A DNA stretch of 64,000 nt, from contig JADJHL010000002.1 in the NCBI GenBank assembly GCA_016707585.1, positions 248,001 to 312,000 of the forward strand, in the 5' to 3' direction. The stretch comes from Ignavibacteriales bacterium. Lineage in GTDB: Bacteria; Bacteroidota; Ignavibacteria; Ignavibacteriales; Ignavibacteriaceae. A program made the position numbers and the translations under genes. Under the pieces are notes generated by a model, which saw only the letters and a program-made list of their open reading frames with translations, was not told where the DNA came from and made no database searches. Shown here in pieces: positions 35,872-44,857 of the stretch (position 1 is its first letter; the number at the start of each line of letters is the position of its first letter).

Positions 35872-36175
35872 TGTTTATCCCCTATAGATAAATTGATGGA
35901 ATATGTAGTTAATTAAGAATTTTCAAGTTGCCTTCAAATAACATGTTAAATGCCACAGCTTTTATGCTATGAATAATTATTTTAATTAAATTAGTGCGAG
36001 AATAAAAAGTTACACTATTATAAATTTCTTAATCCTAAGAACATTTTCTTCTCAAATAAGATATGATGTTTGTTAGCTTTTGCTAAATACAAATTGATGA
36101 CGAATAGAAATTATGGGTTGAAAGTTTTTAATTAAAGAAATGTTTTAGTAACGATTTAAACAAATAAATAAGACT
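35872..36175. other. Divergent intergenic region between hydrogenase operon and methyltransferase
   Basis: A 304-base AT-rich region without a gene. The only structure that I can support is the 14-base element at 35942-35955, which it shares with the other hydrogenase operon; the rest shows no clear promoter or repeat. Confidence 0.6.
35942..35955 (-). promoter_or_regulatory. Shared hydrogenase promoter element, copy 1
   Basis: Read on the reverse strand it is TGGCATTTAACATG. The first hydrogenase operon has TGGCATTTTACATG at 49251-49264: 13 of 14 bases agree, in the same orientation. It lies 71 bases before the receiver start. The TGG half resembles a sigma-54 -24 box, but no GC follows at -12. 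Confidence 0.5.
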
Positions 36176-36919
36176 ATGAAATCAAATAACAACTTTTACA
36201 ATTCAGCATCAATTTATTATGATAAGATGATTGACTTTGAATCTGCTTTACAGAAACGAAAAATATTATTATCAAATTTTATTGAGAATAAAATAAAATC
36301 AGTTGCAGATGTTGGATGCGGAACGGGAGTAGATTCAATTTCACTTTCGCAGCTTGGTTTGAATGTTAATTCGTTTGATCCATCATTAGAAATGATTAAC
36401 GCTGCACAAACTAATTCTGAAAAACATAATTGCAAAATTATGTTTTATAATTTTGCAGCTAATAATATTCCAAAGTCATTTTATAACAAGTTTGATTTGG
36501 TTGTTTCACTTGGAAATACATTAGCAAATATTCCTTTTGGTATGATTGAAAAATCTGTCGTAAAATTATTTAGACTATTAAAGAAGGATGGAAGAGTTCT
36601 TATTCAAATACTCAATTATGAAAAGATATTAGAGGATAAAGAACGAATAGTTAACATTACAAAAAAGGATATTGAATACTTCATTCGCTTTTATGATTTT
36701 AACAAGAAAGATATAACATTTAACATTTTGAAATTTAATACTGATCAAACGACAAAGAAAGAATTAATCTCAACAAAAATATTTCCATACACTTCAAAAG
36801 AATTAAAAAAAGTTTTTAAAGAAGCTGGATTTAAGAAAATAGAATTGTTTGGCGGATTGGATAAAAAACCATTTGATGCAAAAACTTCAAATGATTTAAT
36901 TTTATTTGCACATAAATAA
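36176..36919 (+). CDS. Class I SAM-dependent methyltransferase
   Basis: A 247-residue Rossmann-fold methyltransferase. Motif I VADVGCGTGVDSISLSQLG (about 40-58) binds S-adenosylmethionine, followed by an acidic strand end (SFDPSLEMI) and motif IV LVVSLGNTLANI. The substrate is not evident. It stands alone, divergent from the second hydrogenase operon and convergent with the protease gene. Confidence 0.87.
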   Translation: MKSNNNFYNSASIYYDKMIDFESALQKRKILLSNFIENKIKSVADVGCGTGVDSISLSQLGLNVNSFDPSLEMINAAQTNSEKHNCKIMFYNFAANNIPKSFYNKFDLVVSLGNTLANIPFGMIEKSVVKLFRLLKKDGRVLIQILNYEKILEDKERIVNITKKDIEYFIRFYDFNKKDITFNILKFNTDQTTKKELISTKIFPYTSKELKKVFKEAGFKKIELFGGLDKKPFDAKTSNDLILFAHK

Positions 36920-36920
36920 A

Positions 36921-37028
36921 AAAGGCACGATTGCTCGCGCCTTAATTTTAATTTTGTAGCTCAGGACTCCAGTCCTGAGATTTTTATTATTTACAAAACG
37001 CAAGCTCAGGTTTGGAAACCTGAGCTAC
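36921..37028. repeat. Terminator hairpins and paired palindromes between convergent genes
   Basis: Three hairpins follow one another: AAGGCACG/CGCGCCTT (about 36925-36946), CTCAGGACT/AGTCCTGAG (about 36960-36979) and GCTCAGGTTT/AAACCTGAGC (about 37003-37024). The last two share a GTAGCTCAGG unit in opposite orientation at the two ends. They can stop transcription in both directions; the shared ends suggest a REP-like element. Confidence 0.7.
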
Positions 37029-37034
37029 AAAAAA

Positions 37035-40000
37035 TTATTTCAACAACATCAATTTCTTAGTTGAGTTAAAGCTTTCACTTTCAATTTTGTAGAAATATAC
37101 TCCTGATGATAAACTAGAAGCATTAAACATCATTTCGTGATATCCTTCTTCCATTTCTCCCTTAAATATTTCTGCAACTTTTTCGCCAAGTGTGTTGTAA
37201 ACATTTAAGCTTAAGTTTGTTTTAACAGGTAATGCAAACTTAATTGTTGTACTTGGGTTAAATGGATTTGGGTAGTTTTGATATAAAGCAAAATCTTTTG
37301 GAGCAATAACTAAAATTTCTATTTCATTGCTGTAACTAAATGTTCCATCAAAATCGATTTGCTTTAATCTGTATAAATATGTTCCGGGTTTTTCATTCTT
37401 TTCTTTAAATGAATAGAATGATTTTTCTGTTGTTGTTCCTTTTCCTTCAACAAATCCAACATTACTAAATTCTGTTTGTTCTTTTGTATTTAACTTCTCA
37501 CGTTTTTCAATTGCAAAACCTGAGTTGTTTGTTTCAGTTGCTGTACTCCAATTTAAAAGTACATTTTCATCAATTATATCAGCCTTAAATGAAACAAGTT
37601 CAACCGGCACTTCATCAGAAATTGTCATTGTAACCGGAACAGTTAGTAAAGGATTAACTGGATCGTTGGTTGCAATCTCAACATCCATCGAGTAATCACC
37701 GAGTTCAAGTCCCTCTGTATTGATTAACAAACCAATATTAATTGAGTTACCATTATAAATGGTTCCACTTAAATTATTAATAGTTAACCATTCGGGATCA
37801 GCAGCAAGTTGAACGGCTAAATTATTTGCAAGATAAGTTGCATCGTAAGCAATCTGCAAACCATCATCACCGGCACCGTTTTCAATTCCAACTGTAGCGC
37901 TTGTTAATGTTGCATTAAGATTATTGTAATAAAACATAATTCTATCATTAGATTTTAAAACAAGCTGAAATGTAAGCGAACCTGTTGCATTATATTTTTG
38001 CCAGTTTGTAAACTGAATTGTAAACTTATCTGCTTCACGCAAATAATGAACTGTTCCTTGAGTTCTACCATCAAGATCATCCCAGAAAGGTGCAACAATA
38101 TTATTTGGAACATCTGAATCTGGAATTCCATAATTTGAATAATATGAAGATGTTAAAGCAGCAAAACTTAAAAAGCCATTTGTACTTAAATAAATATTCG
38201 AATAAATATTTCCATAAAATTTAAAATCAAACCCGATTGGAATTGCACTTGTATAACCATCATCAAGTGTTCCTGTCCAGGTTGTAACTTGTACAGCAGC
38301 AGGATTTATTACAATATCATTCCAAACATAATCAGGACCTGAAGGATCGTTACTATCTTTCCACTTGTATCCAAATGCATCTGGCCCGCCGGATCCTTTA
38401 AAGCTATAACCTTTATATTCAGATGGAAAATCTTTTTTATCAACAATTGTTTCTTCAATTCTGTTATTAACTCCTGTTAGTATAACTTGAACATTATCAG
38501 GAAATGTACTGTTCGTTAATTCAACAGTATAATCAAGTGTAGAATTTTGAGTTGAAGTATTTGCTAACAAAATATTTTCGGTAAAGGTTGTATCCGCAAC
38601 AGTATTTTTGTGGATTGAATCTGGAGTAACTTCTGCAACTGGTGGATAAAGTGTAACACCAGTTGGTACATTTGACATTGGAGATTTATTGTTCCACATA
38701 TCTAAAGCTTTTACTGCAAAGTAATAAGTTGTGTTAAAAACTAAACCATCAACTGCAAATGATCTTGCTGTCCCTGCGCTATCAGAAACTCCAGTAAACA
38801 TTCTTTGTGTAGCATTATCAAAGTCAACATCATTTGCAATTGGATTAACAGAATATCTTACATCATAAGAAGTTATTCCACCAAATGTTGAATCATAAGG
38901 TGCAGTCCAGTTTAATGAAAGTGAATTTGATGTTGCATCCAATGCGCTTAAATTCGTAATAGGATTTGGGCAAGTTGAATCCGGAGGAATCTGACGTTCA
39001 ACAGGCATTGAAGGATCACCCATCAAATTATACATTTCCATATAACGAAGAACTGTTGGTGTAACTCCGCCGTAATGTGTTGCTAAATCAAACTTAGCTT
39101 TATCCATCATTGGTGTTACACGGGTAAGATCTTCTAAAAACATTGCATCAATTAATCTTTTTTCAAGAATATCATCTTCATCCCAATAAGAGTTTACAGA
39201 TGAACCATAAAAAGTTGATCCACCGTTTGTTGTACGTATCCAGGTTTCTCCAAAACTTTCTGCTATATGATATGACCCTGTTACGCAAGCAAAAGAGTAA
39301 ACGAAAGGATACATAATTGTATTGGTTAATGATCTTACTTGTGATTGATCAAGAACAGGTCCATCTGCCCAGGATGTTTCACCGCCGTGTCCTGAATATA
39401 TTGCAAATCTTTGATTAGCATTTAAAGCATCAATCAATTGCTGAGTTGTTGCGTTATACGTAACTGTATAAAGTTTTATATTATTCCAACCTGCTGGTTG
39501 AAAATGTGTGTCTATAACATAATTATGCGTGCCTTCTGTAATTGCATAATTATCTGTAGAAGCCATAAAAATATTTTTCTTTGCAAATGTTGCGATATGA
39601 CTTTCCATATAAATGGATTTAGTTAAAGCATTTTGCAATTCTGTTGCAGTTGTAACAGAAAATCTTCCGATAAAAGCATCAGCAAATTTATCAGCACCAG
39701 CTAACTGCGCATAATTTAAATCTGTGTTTGGTGTTCCTTCGCCGGTTCCAATCCAAGAAGGAATATGCTGAACATCGCCAACAAGCAAAATAAATTCTGG
39801 TCGTGTAGCTTCATTATCATATCTGGCCTGGATAAAAGCTTTAATTGCGGTAGTAGTTGTTCCGGTTGTTGTTGTATTAAAAACATCAACAGTAAAACCT
39901 TGAGAAGATTTTTGTGTGATAAATGATGACAATCCGGCTTCAAAAGTTGGTGCAGTGATAATCAAATATCTCATTGATTTTAATGATCGAAGTGGTTGAT

Positions 40001-40640
40001 ATCCAACTAAAATATTTTCTAAAAAGTCGTTAAATACATCTGATTTTAAAGTTGTTGATTCAACTGCTGAACTAAGTTTTACTTCGAATGATGCTGAGTT
40101 TGTAATAGTTAATTTATTTTCTTTTGGATTATATGCAAACGGATTGATTGTAATCATAACTCCGCTAACACCGCCAACAACAAAATTTTCCGAAAAACTT
40201 ACAAGTGGTTTTTCAATTCCAACCGAATTATAATAATCAGAATTGATAGCAAAAGGTTTATCACTTAAAGATCTATCTCTACTCCAATACATTTGTTTTG
40301 GATAAACTTTTTGATTTAACTTTTCAACAGATTTATCAACAGAGTTTACAATTACACTTGGTATTTGTTGATCATTAGGAATAAAAAGGTTGAATGAAAT
40401 TTGTGGTAATGCTGGCATTCCAACTACTGCCTCTGTACCGTAACCTGGAATGTTTATTTCAACATAATCTTTTCCTTCATTGGTGATGGAAGAAAAATCA
40501 TACTGTTGCAAAGAAAAATTAACAATGTAGCTGTTACCTGATTTTGCTACTGAGATTCCATCAGGCTGAGCAAATAGTGCAGTAGTTATTAATGAAAATA
40601 AAAACAGCACAACGAACGAGAAATTGTAAATTCGCTTCAT
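37035..40640 (-). CDS. C25 (gingipain-family) cysteine protease with T9SS sorting domain
   Basis: A 1201-residue secreted protease. Signal peptide (ending ALFAQ), propeptide-like region, then a C25 peptidase domain with catalytic His in YSGHGGETSW (about residue 416) and Cys in YSFACVTGSY (about 450), and the FILLVGDVQHIPSW strand. A fibronectin type III domain follows (NLSALDATSNSLSLNWTAP), then a beta-rich region, and a T9SS type A sorting domain (NYPNPFNPSTTIKFALP to KKLMLLK). It is exported through the outer membrane and either attached or released. It lies between the hydrogenase regulators and the methyltransferase without an obvious link to either. Confidence 0.9.
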   Translation of the reverse strand: MKRIYNFSFVVLFLFSLITTALFAQPDGISVAKSGNSYIVNFSLQQYDFSSITNEGKDYVEINIPGYGTEAVVGMPALPQISFNLFIPNDQQIPSVIVNSVDKSVEKLNQKVYPKQMYWSRDRSLSDKPFAINSDYYNSVGIEKPLVSFSENFVVGGVSGVMITINPFAYNPKENKLTITNSASFEVKLSSAVESTTLKSDVFNDFLENILVGYQPLRSLKSMRYLIITAPTFEAGLSSFITQKSSQGFTVDVFNTTTTGTTTTAIKAFIQARYDNEATRPEFILLVGDVQHIPSWIGTGEGTPNTDLNYAQLAGADKFADAFIGRFSVTTATELQNALTKSIYMESHIATFAKKNIFMASTDNYAITEGTHNYVIDTHFQPAGWNNIKLYTVTYNATTQQLIDALNANQRFAIYSGHGGETSWADGPVLDQSQVRSLTNTIMYPFVYSFACVTGSYHIAESFGETWIRTTNGGSTFYGSSVNSYWDEDDILEKRLIDAMFLEDLTRVTPMMDKAKFDLATHYGGVTPTVLRYMEMYNLMGDPSMPVERQIPPDSTCPNPITNLSALDATSNSLSLNWTAPYDSTFGGITSYDVRYSVNPIANDVDFDNATQRMFTGVSDSAGTARSFAVDGLVFNTTYYFAVKALDMWNNKSPMSNVPTGVTLYPPVAEVTPDSIHKNTVADTTFTENILLANTSTQNSTLDYTVELTNSTFPDNVQVILTGVNNRIEETIVDKKDFPSEYKGYSFKGSGGPDAFGYKWKDSNDPSGPDYVWNDIVINPAAVQVTTWTGTLDDGYTSAIPIGFDFKFYGNIYSNIYLSTNGFLSFAALTSSYYSNYGIPDSDVPNNIVAPFWDDLDGRTQGTVHYLREADKFTIQFTNWQKYNATGSLTFQLVLKSNDRIMFYYNNLNATLTSATVGIENGAGDDGLQIAYDATYLANNLAVQLAADPEWLTINNLSGTIYNGNSINIGLLINTEGLELGDYSMDVEIATNDPVNPLLTVPVTMTISDEVPVELVSFKADIIDENVLLNWSTATETNNSGFAIEKREKLNTKEQTEFSNVGFVEGKGTTTEKSFYSFKEKNEKPGTYLYRLKQIDFDGTFSYSNEIEILVIAPKDFALYQNYPNPFNPSTTIKFALPVKTNLSLNVYNTLGEKVAEIFKGEMEEGYHEMMFNASSLSSGVYFYKIESESFNSTKKLMLLK

Positions 40641-40690
40641 TTCTGTCCCTGTAAGTAGTTTAAAAATAGCCCCTGTATAGAGCGGAGTAA

Positions 40691-42175
40691 TTAATTAGAA
40701 ATAATCGTTGGTAAAAATACTTTAAATGTTGTTCCTTCGCCATAGTCAGATTCAACTTCTATTTTACCTGAATATGAATCAACAATTCGTTTGACGATTG
40801 ACAACCCTAAACCTGTGCCGCTAATGTTTTTTGTTTTATCATTTTTTGCGCGGAAAAATTCTGTAAACAATTTATTTTTTTCTTCGGGCTTTAAACCAAT
40901 TCCACTGTCTTTTATTGTAACAAGAAGGTAATCATCAGAAAGAGAAAGTTTTATTGTAATTGTTCCCTGTTCTCTATTGTACTTAATTGCATTGCTTATA
41001 AGGTTTGTAAACAATCTTGTAATCTCATCACTATCGGCTTTTATACATTGTTTGTATTCATCCTGATCAAAGATTACATGAATTCCTTTTTTGTTGATAT
41101 CAATCTGGAAGAGCTCAAGAATCGAGGCAATAACTTCGTGAACACAAACACGTTTTATTTCTCGATGAACTGTTTGCATTTCCATTCGAGATATATCAAG
41201 AAGATCATTAACCATCGTCAGTAAACCATCAAGCCTGATCATCGATCGGTTTTGATAATCTTTTCTCTGTTCAGGAGTTAAAGAAATTGAATCATCATTA
41301 AAGAGTTTTAAAAATCCATAAACTGCTGCAATTGGTGCCTTAAGTTCGTGAGAAACCATCGAAACAAATTGCGATTTAATTAATTCTATTTTTTTTAACT
41401 CAGTTATGTCTTTAAAAACAATTACAACTCCGGCAAGATTATTACCAGGATGGCGAACTGCAGAAGCTGTTGCTTCGATAAAAAATTCTCTGTTTGGTTT
41501 AAGTTCAATCTGTACTGTGTAAGATTTATGTTCATTGTTTTCTTCATCAATAAACTTCTTAAACATCTCTAAAATTTCCGGGCGAAGTTTATCAAGAATA
41601 TATTCTTCAACCGAAATTCTCTGAAGCTCAAGAAATCTAAGTGCCGCAGGATTATGCAAAACAGCAAGACCATCCTTGTTTACAACCAGAACTCCATCAG
41701 CAATTGAGTTTACAATAATATTCATTCTCGTTTTCTCAAATGCTACTTCAAGTAAACTTTCTTCTCGTTCTTTCTTCCATTTTTCAGCTTCAAGATTTAC
41801 TAATCTTCTTTGATATCCGTCCTTAAGATTTGATAAAAGTTCTTCCGGGGAAAATGGTTTTGGAATGTAACTGTGGGCTCCAAGTCGAGTTGCTTCAACC
41901 GCAGTTTCATAACTTGCAAATGCGGTTGCAATAAAACATACAGTGTTAGGAAATTTTTCTTTTATTTGCTGAAGAACTTCTAGTCCATCTAGATCAGGCA
42001 TCTTTAAATCAATAACAGCAAGATCAAATTCTGCTTCTGTTCCCAATCTAACAGCATCGGTTCCGTTTTCAGCTGTAGTAACTTCGTAACCTTCACCGGT
42101 CAATAATCTTTGTGCTCCAACACGAAGACCTTTTTCGTCATCAACAATCAGAACTTTTGGTTTGTAAGTGTTCAT
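40691..42175 (-). CDS. Hybrid regulator: receiver-PAS-histidine kinase
   Basis: A 494-residue protein with receiver first (VLIVDDEKG, Asp in LAVIDLKMPDLDG, Lys in SYIPKPFSP), a helix, a PAS domain (IADGVLVVNKDGLAVLHNP) and a kinase core (VSMVSHELKAPIAAVYG, NLISNAIKYNREQG, GTGLGLSIV). No membrane helix, so it is cytoplasmic. The start is the ATG at 42175 after AAAGAAAG; an upstream reading would only translate the adjacent REP repeat. It follows the receiver at 42302 across that repeat and probably belongs to the hydrogenase regulatory group. Confidence 0.87.
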   Translation of the reverse strand: MNTYKPKVLIVDDEKGLRVGAQRLLTGEGYEVTTAENGTDAVRLGTEAEFDLAVIDLKMPDLDGLEVLQQIKEKFPNTVCFIATAFASYETAVEATRLGAHSYIPKPFSPEELLSNLKDGYQRRLVNLEAEKWKKEREESLLEVAFEKTRMNIIVNSIADGVLVVNKDGLAVLHNPAALRFLELQRISVEEYILDKLRPEILEMFKKFIDEENNEHKSYTVQIELKPNREFFIEATASAVRHPGNNLAGVVIVFKDITELKKIELIKSQFVSMVSHELKAPIAAVYGFLKLFNDDSISLTPEQRKDYQNRSMIRLDGLLTMVNDLLDISRMEMQTVHREIKRVCVHEVIASILELFQIDINKKGIHVIFDQDEYKQCIKADSDEITRLFTNLISNAIKYNREQGTITIKLSLSDDYLLVTIKDSGIGLKPEEKNKLFTEFFRAKNDKTKNISGTGLGLSIVKRIVDSYSGKIEVESDYGEGTTFKVFLPTIISN

Positions 42176-42179
42176 GCTT

Positions 42180-42298
42180 TCTTTACTGTCATTGCGAGGA
42201 AGACCGAAGGGATGATGAAGCAATTTGCAAGATTATAGATTGCTTCACTCTCCCAAAGGGATGCCTAAGGCAGAAAACTCGTTCGCAATGATGCACAA
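42180..42298. repeat. REP-like intergenic palindromic repeat
   Basis: TGTCATTGCGAGGAAGACC at one end and TCGCAATGATGCAC at the other enclose GAAGCAATTTG and ATAGATTGCTTCAC. It is the same GAAGCAAT/ATTGCTTC family as at 28370. It separates the receiver from the hybrid kinase gene. Confidence 0.75.
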
Positions 42299-42301
42299 TA
42301 A

Positions 42302-42706
42302 TTATTTTTTCAATTCAAAAAATGCTTCAAGCTTCTGAACAAACTCTTCTATAATTACAGGTTTGTTAAGAAGTGCATCTGCTTTTATCCATTCTTTTTC
42401 TTCTGTTGTAGATGCACCAAATTTAAATCCGGTATCGTAAGTTGCAGAAGTAAGAATGAAAACCGGAATATTTTTTCCGTGATCATCTTTTTTAATTCTA
42501 TAACAAAGTATAAAACCAGAATCGTGTTCTTCCATAATTAAATCAACAACACAAGCATCGGGCTTAACTTTTTTAAAAGTTTCAAATCCTTCTTTGCCGC
42601 TGTTTGCTATAATTACTTCGTAACCTTTAGATTCTATTAAAAGTTTATTTTGTTCAAGTAGATCTAAATCGTCATCTACTAAAAGTATTTTCTTTTTCAT
42701 ACTCAT
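42302..42706 (-). CDS. Single-domain response-regulator receiver
   Basis: A 134-residue receiver with VDDDLDLL, phosphoacceptor Asp in ACVVDLIMEEHDSGF and a Lys in LNKPVIIEE. It has no output domain and is a close relative of the receiver at 35491 in its MEEHDSGF and DTGFKFGAS segments. It overlaps the upstream hydrogenase-like kinase by four bases (ATGA), so that kinase is the natural phosphodonor. An alternative ATG two codons later is possible. Confidence 0.88.
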   Translation of the reverse strand: MSMKKKILLVDDDLDLLEQNKLLIESKGYEVIIANSGKEGFETFKKVKPDACVVDLIMEEHDSGFILCYRIKKDDHGKNIPVFILTSATYDTGFKFGASTTEEKEWIKADALLNKPVIIEEFVQKLEAFFELKK

Positions 42707-44712
42707 AAAGCTTTTGTTCCTTCAATTGCATCGTTTGTTTGATGTGCCTGGTATTTTGGTAAAACAACTTTAAATGTAGTACCTTTTCCAATTTCACTTA
42801 CAAATGTAATGTTTCCTTTGTGCATTTTTATTATACCATAAGAAATTGCCAGGCCAAGTCCGGTTCCCTTACCCATGCTTTTTGTAGTAAAAAACGGAGT
42901 AAAAACTTTTCCCTGGTTTTCTTTTACAATTCCATTTCCAGTATCAGCAATTTCTACTTTAACATTATTATGATTTATCGAAAGATAAACATTCAATTCT
43001 TTTTTTGATGACTCATTTATTGCATCACAAGCATTTTTAATAATATTAATAAATACTTGCTTTAATTGATCTTCATCACCGACCATATCATAATTATCTT
43101 CAACAATTTCAAATTTAAAATCAATCTGCCTGTATACTGGATTTACTGTAAATGGTTTTAAAACTTCTCTAATTGTCTCAGTCAAATCAAATTCTTTAAG
43201 ATTTAACTTCCCTTGTCTTGCAAAGTTCAAAAGATTAGCCACAATGTTTTTGCATCTATTTGCTTCTTCAACAATCAATTCCAAATCTTCAGTCCTCTGA
43301 TCATCATTATAAATTTTCTCTAAATCTTTTTTAAGCATTGATGCATAAAGTAAAATCGTTCCAAGCGGATTATTAATTTCATGTGCAACACCAGCAGCAA
43401 GTTGTCCAATAGAAGCAAGTTTTTCAGCAACCTTTAATTGCTCTTCAGTGTCGCTAAGATTATCGTATGCAATTTTCAATTCATCAAGTAAGTAAGGCAA
43501 ACACATTTCTTTTTCTGCTAGGTCTTTTGCTATTGCCACAGCATACTCTCTACAGGTTGGATAGCCGCAAGCACCACAGTTTAATTCATCTTTTAGAGAT
43601 AATTTTTTTGTCTGTGCAAGAATTTCTTTAATCTTTTCTTCAGTAGGATATGGTCGTCGCTGATTATCTATAGTAAAATTTCTTAGAAGATTTAATTTTC
43701 TTGCATTGTAAAGATTACTTTTCCAAACCTGTTTATCTGTTTGAGAAATTTTTTCGCTGATGTAATTAATTACTTTTTCTCTTCTAGAGTAGTAATTGAG
43801 ATTAGAATCGATTGCCGGACCGCTTATACAACCTTCGCAAAATAAAATATCTGTAAACTTTGCATTGATGTTGTTGTTTGCAATTTCTTCGATTATCTCT
43901 ATGACTTTTTTCTTTCCTTCAACAACAATAATATCTTTTTCAAGAATATCGCCGCTTACATCAATAGTCTTTATCAACCCACCGGCAAGCGGGTATGCCT
44001 TACCCATAAAAGCATGAGGTGGGTCAAAATCACTATTATTAATTTTATCAAATTCAATTAATTTTTCATCAAACATTTTTTTAAGTTCTGTAAATGTTAG
44101 AACAGCATCGATAACACCAGAAACTTCATTATCCTGTGCTTCATGTTTTTTTGCAACACATGGACCAATGAAAACTATTTTAACATCTTCACCAATATTT
44201 TCCCTTAAGTATCTGCCAAGTGCAATCATAGGAGAAACCACTTGTGCAAGATTTGGAACTAACTCTGTATAGTATTTTTGGATAAAGCTAACAACTGCAG
44301 GACAGGCAGAACTAATAATTGTTTTTCCGTTTTCAGCTTTGATTACATCCATATAATCATTTGCAATCAGATCTGCACCAAATGCTGTTTCTATTGCCTG
44401 GGTAAATCCAAGTTTACGAAGTGCGGCAGGAATTTTATGATAGTCATTGGGAAACGAGGCTGCAAAAGAAGGTGCGATAATAGCAATTGCTTTGCCGGTC
44501 TGTATAAGTTCATTAACCGTATCAATTTCAGAAAAAATTTGTTTTGCATCCTGCGAACAAACTTTAACACAATGCCCGCAAGCAATACATCTTTCCTCAA
44601 TAACTTTTGCCTGAGCATCTATAACACGAATAGCAATAGCAGGGCATTCTCTTATGCAAGAGTAACATCTTTTACATCTATCGCTTATTGTGCTAACTAT
44701 TGCGTGATTCAT
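42703..44712 (-). CDS. [FeFe]-hydrogenase-like sensor fused to a histidine kinase
   Basis: A 669-residue fusion. Residues 1-75 are a double ferredoxin (CKRCYSCIRECP, CIACGHCVKVC); about 75-325 form a [FeFe]-hydrogenase-like domain with L1 SSACPAVV, L2 GPCVAKKHE and L3 CEGCISGP; about 370-400 hold a four-cysteine FeS module (CGACGYPTC then C); then a kinase core with GVAHEINNPLGTILLY, NIIKNACDAINE and GTGLGLAISYGI. L1 keeps the cubane ligand Cys but has Ala in place of the proton-relay Cys, as reported for sensory hydrogenases. It probably senses H2 or redox state and phosphorylates the overlapping receiver gene product. Confidence 0.9.
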   Translation of the reverse strand: MNHAIVSTISDRCKRCYSCIRECPAIAIRVIDAQAKVIEERCIACGHCVKVCSQDAKQIFSEIDTVNELIQTGKAIAIIAPSFAASFPNDYHKIPAALRKLGFTQAIETAFGADLIANDYMDVIKAENGKTIISSACPAVVSFIQKYYTELVPNLAQVVSPMIALGRYLRENIGEDVKIVFIGPCVAKKHEAQDNEVSGVIDAVLTFTELKKMFDEKLIEFDKINNSDFDPPHAFMGKAYPLAGGLIKTIDVSGDILEKDIIVVEGKKKVIEIIEEIANNNINAKFTDILFCEGCISGPAIDSNLNYYSRREKVINYISEKISQTDKQVWKSNLYNARKLNLLRNFTIDNQRRPYPTEEKIKEILAQTKKLSLKDELNCGACGYPTCREYAVAIAKDLAEKEMCLPYLLDELKIAYDNLSDTEEQLKVAEKLASIGQLAAGVAHEINNPLGTILLYASMLKKDLEKIYNDDQRTEDLELIVEEANRCKNIVANLLNFARQGKLNLKEFDLTETIREVLKPFTVNPVYRQIDFKFEIVEDNYDMVGDEDQLKQVFINIIKNACDAINESSKKELNVYLSINHNNVKVEIADTGNGIVKENQGKVFTPFFTTKSMGKGTGLGLAISYGIIKMHKGNITFVSEIGKGTTFKVVLPKYQAHQTNDAIEGTKAL

Positions 44713-44729
44713 TTTGCTTTTGTTCCTTT

Positions 44730-44750
44730 GGGGGGGGGATTAAAAAAAAA
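44730..44750 (-). repeat. Homopolymer tracts G9 and A9 in the leader of the hydrogenase-like kinase
   Basis: Nine G at 44730-44738 and nine A at 44742-44750 lie directly upstream of the AAAGGAAC ribosome site and start codon at 44712 (C9 and T9 on the coding strand). Tracts of this length slip easily. Confidence 0.8.
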
Positions 44751-44823
44751 GACCTTGGGAATGACAAATTAATTATTTTTGTGCCTTAGGTCGTGAGAAA
44801 ATACTTTTCATAATTAAACCTAA

Positions 44824-44843
44824 CCCCGACCTGAAGGTCGGGG
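44824..44843 (-). terminator. Hairpin after hydA of the first set
   Basis: CCCCGACC and GGTCGGGG form a perfect 8-pair stem with a TGAA/TTCA loop, 15 bases beyond the hydA stop. The following reverse-strand sequence is only partly T-rich, so it may also be a short palindromic repeat. Confidence 0.65.
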
Positions 44844-44857
44844 CTATAAAACCTAAA

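Noticed and set aside
35942..35955. Sigma-54 promoter at the shared hydrogenase element
   Set aside because: TGG matches the -24 box, but position -12 has TGA/TGT instead of GC in both copies, so I list it as an unexplained shared element.
36955..37025. CRISPR-like repeats near the C25 protease
   Set aside because: Only two palindromes, facing each other, with no regular repeat-spacer pattern and no cas genes in the window.
42176..42223. N-terminal extension of the hybrid kinase
   Set aside because: The extension is translated REP repeat; AAAGAAAG marks the ATG at 42175.
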